The notes beneath the pieces are model-generated. The model was not told the origin of the DNA. It saw only the letters and a list, made by a program, of their open reading frames with translations, and made no database searches. A DNA stretch of 44,551 nt from Candidatus Viridilinea mediisalina (GTDB lineage: Bacteria; Chloroflexota; Chloroflexia; Chloroflexales; Chloroflexaceae). Below are positions 41,055 to 44,551 of this stretch, in pieces; position 1 is the first letter of the stretch, and each line of letters starts with the position of its first letter. The translations under genes were made by a program, and so were the position numbers. The DNA is taken from contig NZ_NQWI01000034.1 of assembly GCF_002532535.1 (NCBI RefSeq), positions 1 to 44,551 on the forward strand, given 5' to 3'.

Positions 41055-41284
41055 AACGTTGGAACGATAAAACGTTGGAGCGGTAAAGCGTTGGAACGAT
41101 AAAACGTTGAAGCGGTAAAGCGTTGGAACGATAAAACGTTGAAGCGGTAAAGCGTTGGAACGATAAAACGTTGAAGCGGTAAAGCGTTGGAACGATAAAA
41201 CGTCGAAGCGGTAAAGCGTTGGAGCGGCAAACAGCTTGAACTGCTCTACCGCTTTACCGTTCTACCGCTTTACCGCTTTACCGT
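41053..41284. repeat. 16-bp tandem array with inverted tail, between convergent genes
   Basis: About eleven 16-bp units AAACGTTGGAACGATA / AAGCGTTGAAGCGGTA, alternating to give a 32-bp higher order. After 41230 come inverted units (CTACCGCTTTACCG type). The halves can pair. The array separates the decayed protease gene from the convergent Roadblock gene. Confidence 0.9.
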
Positions 41285-41308
41285 CTTGGCGACGCACCCA
41301 CAACGTGG

Positions 41309-41677
41309 CTAGACAAGATTGATCAGCTCGTTGGCGGTACGGCGCATGTCAAGGAAGACGAGGCCCAGCTTGGCGCGGCTTTGGGCTAATGCGGTAAGCA
41401 CAGCCTCTTCACCGATAGCCATAAGGATCACATAGCCGTCCTCGCCACGGACAAAGACCTGATCGAGCTGGCCTCGGCGCAGCTCATTTGCAATTCGCTC
41501 GCCGAGCGACAGCATCGCGGCGCTCATCGCGGATACGCGATCCTCCTCGACGTCAGAGGGCAGCGCCGAAGCCATGATGAGGCCATCAACACTCACGACG
41601 GCCGATGCCTCGATGTCGGGCGTGTTCATGGACAGGGCCTTCAGATGCCGCACCATCTCTTCGGTTCTGCTTGCCAT
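41309..41677 (-). CDS. Roadblock/LC7 domain protein (MglB-like)
   Basis: A 122-aa single-domain protein. MVRHLKALSMNTPDIEASAVVSVDGLIMAS and the SALPSDVEEDRVSAMSAAMLSLGERI helix followed by VFVRGEDGYVILMAIGEEAVLTAL fit the Roadblock/LC7 fold over the whole length. Such dimers act as GAP or scaffold for MglA/Ras-like GTPases in bacteria; the Rab-like GTPase at 34060 is the natural candidate partner. The ATG has AAGGAGG 6 bases upstream. A TATAAT box with an overlapping palindromic site lies 240 bp upstream. Confidence 0.88.
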   Translation of the reverse strand: MASRTEEMVRHLKALSMNTPDIEASAVVSVDGLIMASALPSDVEEDRVSAMSAAMLSLGERIANELRRGQLDQVFVRGEDGYVILMAIGEEAVLTALAQSRAKLGLVFLDMRRTANELINLV

Positions 41678-42085
41678 TCATATCCTCCTTGGGCCGTCAG
41701 CCAGTTGTGGGGCAGAGGCAAGAGTGCGCCGGCCTTTACCAGCGGAGAGCGCGGGTTGCTTCATTTGCGTACCGCACGGGCCTATTCTACTACATCTTCG
41801 CACCTCCGGCAACTAGTCGCCAGAGGGGCCAACAGTGGAAATAGCCAGCGTTGCCTCGTCAAGGTTGACACCAAAGTGGCGGGGGCTCTACGAGCCACTA
41901 GCCACTATCGTTTGCTATTATAGCACTAGGTGCGTACCAATGATCACAATGATCAGCCTCAACCGCCACATGATTACTTCTTCGCCGGGTACAGAGTGCC
42001 GCAATGAATGTGACGTTGCTCATTGGGCTTGCGTCAATTGTACACGCATTTGCCGAAATGTGTGTTACAGTTGGCCGTCAGATGC
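41678..42085. other. 408-bp intergenic region, no gene
   Basis: No ORF here has coding character. On the left it holds the long leader and probable promoter of the Roadblock gene. The right part (41960-42085) shows nothing recognisable; it forms the 3' flank of the zinc-ribbon gene. Confidence 0.6.
41917..41955 (-). promoter_or_regulatory. Candidate promoter and operator of the Roadblock gene
   Basis: The minus strand has TATAAT (41917-41922). TGATCA-CAA-TGATCA (41941-41955) overlaps the expected -35 position. Two 6-bp palindromes 3 bp apart make a symmetrical site suitable for a dimeric repressor. No protein can be named. Confidence 0.4.
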
Positions 42086-42286
42086 TTACTGCGCTTTCTC
42101 GTGCTTCTTCTCGTGCTGCCCGCCACGTTCCCGCCGTGAACGACAACGCGGACAGCGCGTTGGTTCGTTCAGGAAACCTTTATCAGCATAGAATTCTTGT
42201 TCGCCTGCTGTGAAGTAGAATGTTACTCCACATCCTCGGCAGACCAGTTCGATATCTTTGTAGAAGGGCATACGATACGGTGGCAT
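42086..42286 (-). CDS. Small zinc-ribbon protein
   Basis: A 66-aa protein, MPPYRMPFYKDIELVCRGCG. CRGC and CPRC, 29 residues apart, form a zinc ribbon, followed by a Lys/Arg/Glu-rich tail. It fits the small zinc-ribbon proteins with conserved FTAGEQEFYADKGF found in many bacteria; function unknown, perhaps RNA- or DNA-binding. The start at 42286 is chosen because a TACAAT box ends exactly 6 bases before it and no ribosome-binding site exists, so the mRNA may be leaderless. An inner ATG at 42271 is possible. Confidence 0.8.
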   Translation of the reverse strand: MPPYRMPFYKDIELVCRGCGVTFYFTAGEQEFYADKGFLNEPTRCPRCRSRRERGGQHEKKHEKAQ

Positions 42287-42292
42287 GGTGCT

Positions 42293-42298
42293 ATTGTA
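42293..42298 (-). promoter_or_regulatory. -10 box of the zinc-ribbon gene (leaderless type)
   Basis: GCTACAAT on the minus strand, with TACAAT 6 bases before the ATG. The WD40 gene has the same arrangement, TACAAT-N6-start codon. Confidence 0.55.
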
Positions 42299-42312
42299 GC
42301 ATGAGTTATCCC

Positions 42313-42424
42313 ATTTCAGATTGTAGATTGTAGATTGTAGATTGTAGATTGCAGATTGCCGAACATGGCGTGCCAATAAGCTTGAACGTGATTGATGATG
42401 CAGCATGTTCAACAGTAATTGGGG
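42313..42424 (-). mobile_element. Family D element, inverted, at the WD40 gene stop
   Basis: GATTGTA heptamers (about six), CCGAACATGGCGTGCC, GTTCAACAGTAATTGGGGTT. Its outer end reaches the stop codon TAA (42425-42427) of the WD40 gene. Confidence 0.85.
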
Positions 42425-44425
42425 TTAGGGCAGTTCCCACAGTTCAACAAAGCCGCGCCGCGAACCAACGAGGGCCACGTTGCCCTCAGGCGCAACTGCG
42501 AGGCTATCACCGTGGCATGGTGCGCCATACTGATCACGTGGCCCTGCGTCGGTCATGTTCCACAAGCGCAGGCCGCCTGTGGGCCCGACTGTCAGCAGGC
42601 GTTCATCGGGAAGCAGGGCGACATCAGTTGCATCGGCCAAGGCACCACGGCCCAGCATGCTCCCTTCAGCATCCCAACTCCAGAGCCTGCCGGTATCATC
42701 GAGGGCGGCGCTGAGGCCAGCGGTGCTATGCACCAACGCTACCAGCCAACCACCTGAGGGAGTGCGCATGGTGGGCAAGGGACGCCCATCGCTGAGGTCA
42801 AAGCGGCGCGCTTCGCCATTGTAGGCGCTGCCCATGACTTGGGTGCCATGAGCTTGAAAGCTGACGGCCAGTACTGCTGTGGCACCTAAGCCATCGGGTT
42901 CAATCACGGTCAGGGTGCGTAGAGGAATGCCTTTGGTGACACTCCAGAGGCGTAGGGTGCCATCCCAGCCTGCCGAGGCGAGTTGAGTGCCGTTGTGATT
43001 GAAGGCTACGGCCAACACAGGGCCTTGATGCCCCGCCCACGCCTCGCGTAGCGAGCCAGTGGGCAAATTCCAAAGGCGCACCATGCCGTCATTGCCCACC
43101 GAGGCGAGCAAGCGCCCATCGGGGCTGAGGGCCAGCGCATTTACGCTGCCATGATGGGCTGGAATGCTTGGCACAAAGGTACCTGTAAGGTTCCAGAGTT
43201 TGAGGCTGCCATCTTCGCCCCCCAAGGCGAACTGGTCTGTTCCAGCCGCCACGGCACTAATCGCGGGCAGATCAGCGTGTTCATCAATGACAAAGCCGTC
43301 ACCACTCCAGCGGCGGATGACACCATCACGTCCGGCACTCAACATGCCTCCGCCCGCCGCGAGTACCAAGGCGCTGATGGCCGCCCCATGACCCTGAGCC
43401 TCACGCTCAAGCTCGCCAGTAGGCCATGTCCAGCGCAAGAGGTACCCAGCGGCGGTCCCCGCTACAAGCGAGGAGCCTTCGCGGCTAAAGGCTACCCGCA
43501 GCACCGGCTCAAGCAGGCGTTCGCCATCATCAAGCGTAAGCCGTTCGATCAGGCTGCCATCAGTCCTATCCCAGAGCCAGACTGCACCGGCTTCGGTGCG
43601 CCAGCCCTCAGAGGCGGCAGCCACCACTTGGCCATCGGGGCTGAAACTAAGATCACTGATGACCCGCATGCCCACCGAAAGGTTGTGCAGCGGTTGGCCT
43701 GAATTGAGGTGCCAGATCACCACGTTGCCATTCTGATCACCAGTTGCCACATGGCTGCCGTCGGGCGTGAAGCTGAGGCTCGTCAGGGTACCGGGCAGGG
43801 CCATGGGATCGCGGATCTCGTGCATCCGCAGCTCACCCACTGCGGTTGCTTGGATGACATCCCAAATAATGACCGCCTCACTGCCTACGCCAACCGCCAA
43901 GAGGGTGCGATCAGGGGCAAACGCGAGCGCCTGTACAGCGGAGTTGTGGCGCAAATTTGTGCGAAGTGCGCCATTATCGGCCCCACGCAACTCCACCCGG
44001 TTGCCCAACGCGAGCGCCACATGAGCTCCATCGGGTGAAAGGGCCATGGCAGAGGGGGGCTGCTCAAGGGGAACATACCAGATTTGGGTCTTGAGATCAC
44101 GGGCATCGCGCCGTTGCACACTGAGGGTTGTCGCCACAAAGAGATCGGTTTCACTGGGACTCAACGCCAGTGCGACTGGCACCCCATCACCCCAAACGCG
44201 CTCGCGGCGCAACTCAGGTACTACCGTCTCTACGAGGCGCGTCGCGGTACCTGGCTGGGTGGGCAATGGCGCTGGAGTTGCCGTTGTTTGCCCTACCGTT
44301 GGCTCAAGCGTCGCCACGTCGTTCGTTTGGGTTGAGGGTAAGGCTTCAAACCCACAAGCTACCAGCCCGAATGCCAAGAGTGTCACATAGACCAGTGATG
44401 TTGGAATGCAAGGGAGTACTTTCAC
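42425..44425 (-). CDS. WD40-repeat lipoprotein, probably two seven-bladed propellers
   Basis: A 666-aa protein. Signal peptide with lipobox GLVAC (Cys24), a Thr/Pro linker to about 65, then 13-14 WD40 repeats to the end. They have the typical LSPDG...LA and WD/LW ends, for example FTPDGSHVATGDQNGNVVIW, LSPDGRLLASVGNDGMVRLW and FNHNGTQLASAGWDGTLRLW. Their number fits two beta-propellers. It is expected to be anchored on the outside of the cell as an interaction platform. The start is GTG 44425; TACAAT lies 6 bases upstream with no ribosome-binding site, again leaderless. The annotated stop is contiguous with a family D element. Confidence 0.88.
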   Translation of the reverse strand: MKVLPCIPTSLVYVTLLAFGLVACGFEALPSTQTNDVATLEPTVGQTTATPAPLPTQPGTATRLVETVVPELRRERVWGDGVPVALALSPSETDLFVATTLSVQRRDARDLKTQIWYVPLEQPPSAMALSPDGAHVALALGNRVELRGADNGALRTNLRHNSAVQALAFAPDRTLLAVGVGSEAVIIWDVIQATAVGELRMHEIRDPMALPGTLTSLSFTPDGSHVATGDQNGNVVIWHLNSGQPLHNLSVGMRVISDLSFSPDGQVVAAASEGWRTEAGAVWLWDRTDGSLIERLTLDDGERLLEPVLRVAFSREGSSLVAGTAAGYLLRWTWPTGELEREAQGHGAAISALVLAAGGGMLSAGRDGVIRRWSGDGFVIDEHADLPAISAVAAGTDQFALGGEDGSLKLWNLTGTFVPSIPAHHGSVNALALSPDGRLLASVGNDGMVRLWNLPTGSLREAWAGHQGPVLAVAFNHNGTQLASAGWDGTLRLWSVTKGIPLRTLTVIEPDGLGATAVLAVSFQAHGTQVMGSAYNGEARRFDLSDGRPLPTMRTPSGGWLVALVHSTAGLSAALDDTGRLWSWDAEGSMLGRGALADATDVALLPDERLLTVGPTGGLRLWNMTDAGPRDQYGAPCHGDSLAVAPEGNVALVGSRRGFVELWELP

Positions 44426-44431
44426 ATAGGT

Positions 44432-44437
44432 ATTGTA
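44432..44437 (-). promoter_or_regulatory. -10 box of the WD40 gene (leaderless type)
   Basis: TGCTACAAT on the minus strand, TACAAT ending 6 bases before the GTG start. A family B element lies directly upstream and replaces the -35 region. Confidence 0.5.
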
Positions 44438-44454
44438 GCATAGCGATGGTTTCA

Positions 44455-44551
44455 GAGGCTGTCTGAAACGTCTATGAACTGGCGTTGGAGTGCCGGCTTC
44501 AGCCGGCTAAAGCCGGCACTCCAACGCGTGCCCACTAGCTTTTCAGACAGC
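44455..44551. mobile_element. Family B MITE, copy 4, cut by the window edge
   Basis: Left end GAGGCTGTCTGAAA preceded by TCA (TNA type), core GTGCCGGCTTCAGCCGGC and inverse, then GCTTTTCAGACAGC at the edge. Close to copy 3 in its inner spacers. Confidence 0.8.

Noticed and set aside
41053-41284. 16-bp array as CRISPR or as plasmid iterons
   Set aside because: No unique spacers, no replication or partition gene nearby, and the array reverses halfway between convergent genes.

Overview
The window looks like a chromosomal segment of a filamentous member of the Chloroflexota (class Chloroflexia). I infer this from the protein types: a stand-alone TrpB2-type tryptophan synthase beta chain under a T-box, secreted proteins ending in a YLPLV-type tail, a Rab/Ras-like GTPase with coiled-coil and SH3 membrane partners plus a Roadblock protein, a GH3-family enzyme, and a PAS-STAS RsbR-like protein. 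Intergenic DNA is unusually dense in short palindromic elements and 7-, 8- and 16-bp tandem arrays. No tRNA, rRNA or CRISPR array was seen.

Left part (1-15,100, all minus strand): an antiphage island built on a type 4 BREX core. Transcription runs right to left: brxP (PAPS-reductase-like), a DUF4007 protein, a small BrxF-like P-loop protein, brxC (very long), pglZ, brxL (short form), a broken P-loop gene, and a 559-aa protein of unknown function. The start of a C5-cytosine DNA methyltransferase gene follows at the window edge. No PglX methylase is present. brxP, DUF4007 and the sulfur-type chemistry suggest a phosphorothioate-like DNA mark. Five of the seven junctions inside the operon hold a palindromic MITE-like element.

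Middle part (15,100-24,034): a divergent regulatory region carries a TTGACA/TATACT promoter and a transcription-attenuating T-box leader with a UGG (Trp) specifier, upstream of trpB2. Then follow a secreted six-hairpin glycosidase-like protein (minus), an RsbR-like stress protein, trpS, a small DUF4351-like ORF, and trpE. The window therefore holds Trp synthesis, Trp-tRNA charging and a sensor of uncharged tRNA-Trp.

Right part (24,035-44,551): a secreted subtilase whose coding sequence contains one of the intergenic repeat elements, a discoidin-like lipoprotein, a DUF937 protein, two acetyltransferase-like proteins and a GH3-family acyl-adenylating enzyme. These are followed by a GTPase / coiled-coil / membrane-SH3 operon, a hybrid histidine kinase, a PH-domain membrane protein, a decayed chagasin-papain gene, a Roadblock/LC7 protein, a zinc-ribbon protein and a double-propeller WD40 lipoprotein.

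Repeat families, named here for convenience: A (core GTGCCGACTTTAGTCGGC), B (ends GAGGCTGTCTGAAA, core GTGCCGGCTTTAGCCGGC), C (ends GGGATGGTT, core GTTTGGAGGCATTCAG), D (ends ATACCAATT, core GACGCCATGTTCGGCAAT, internal heptamers), E (arms ACCACAGAGGCACAGAGG), F (21-bp terminal inverted repeats), G (GGGAACC palindromes) and H (inverted pair around the trpB2/brxP region). Several sit exactly on or next to stop codons, and one is nested inside another, which points to mobility.
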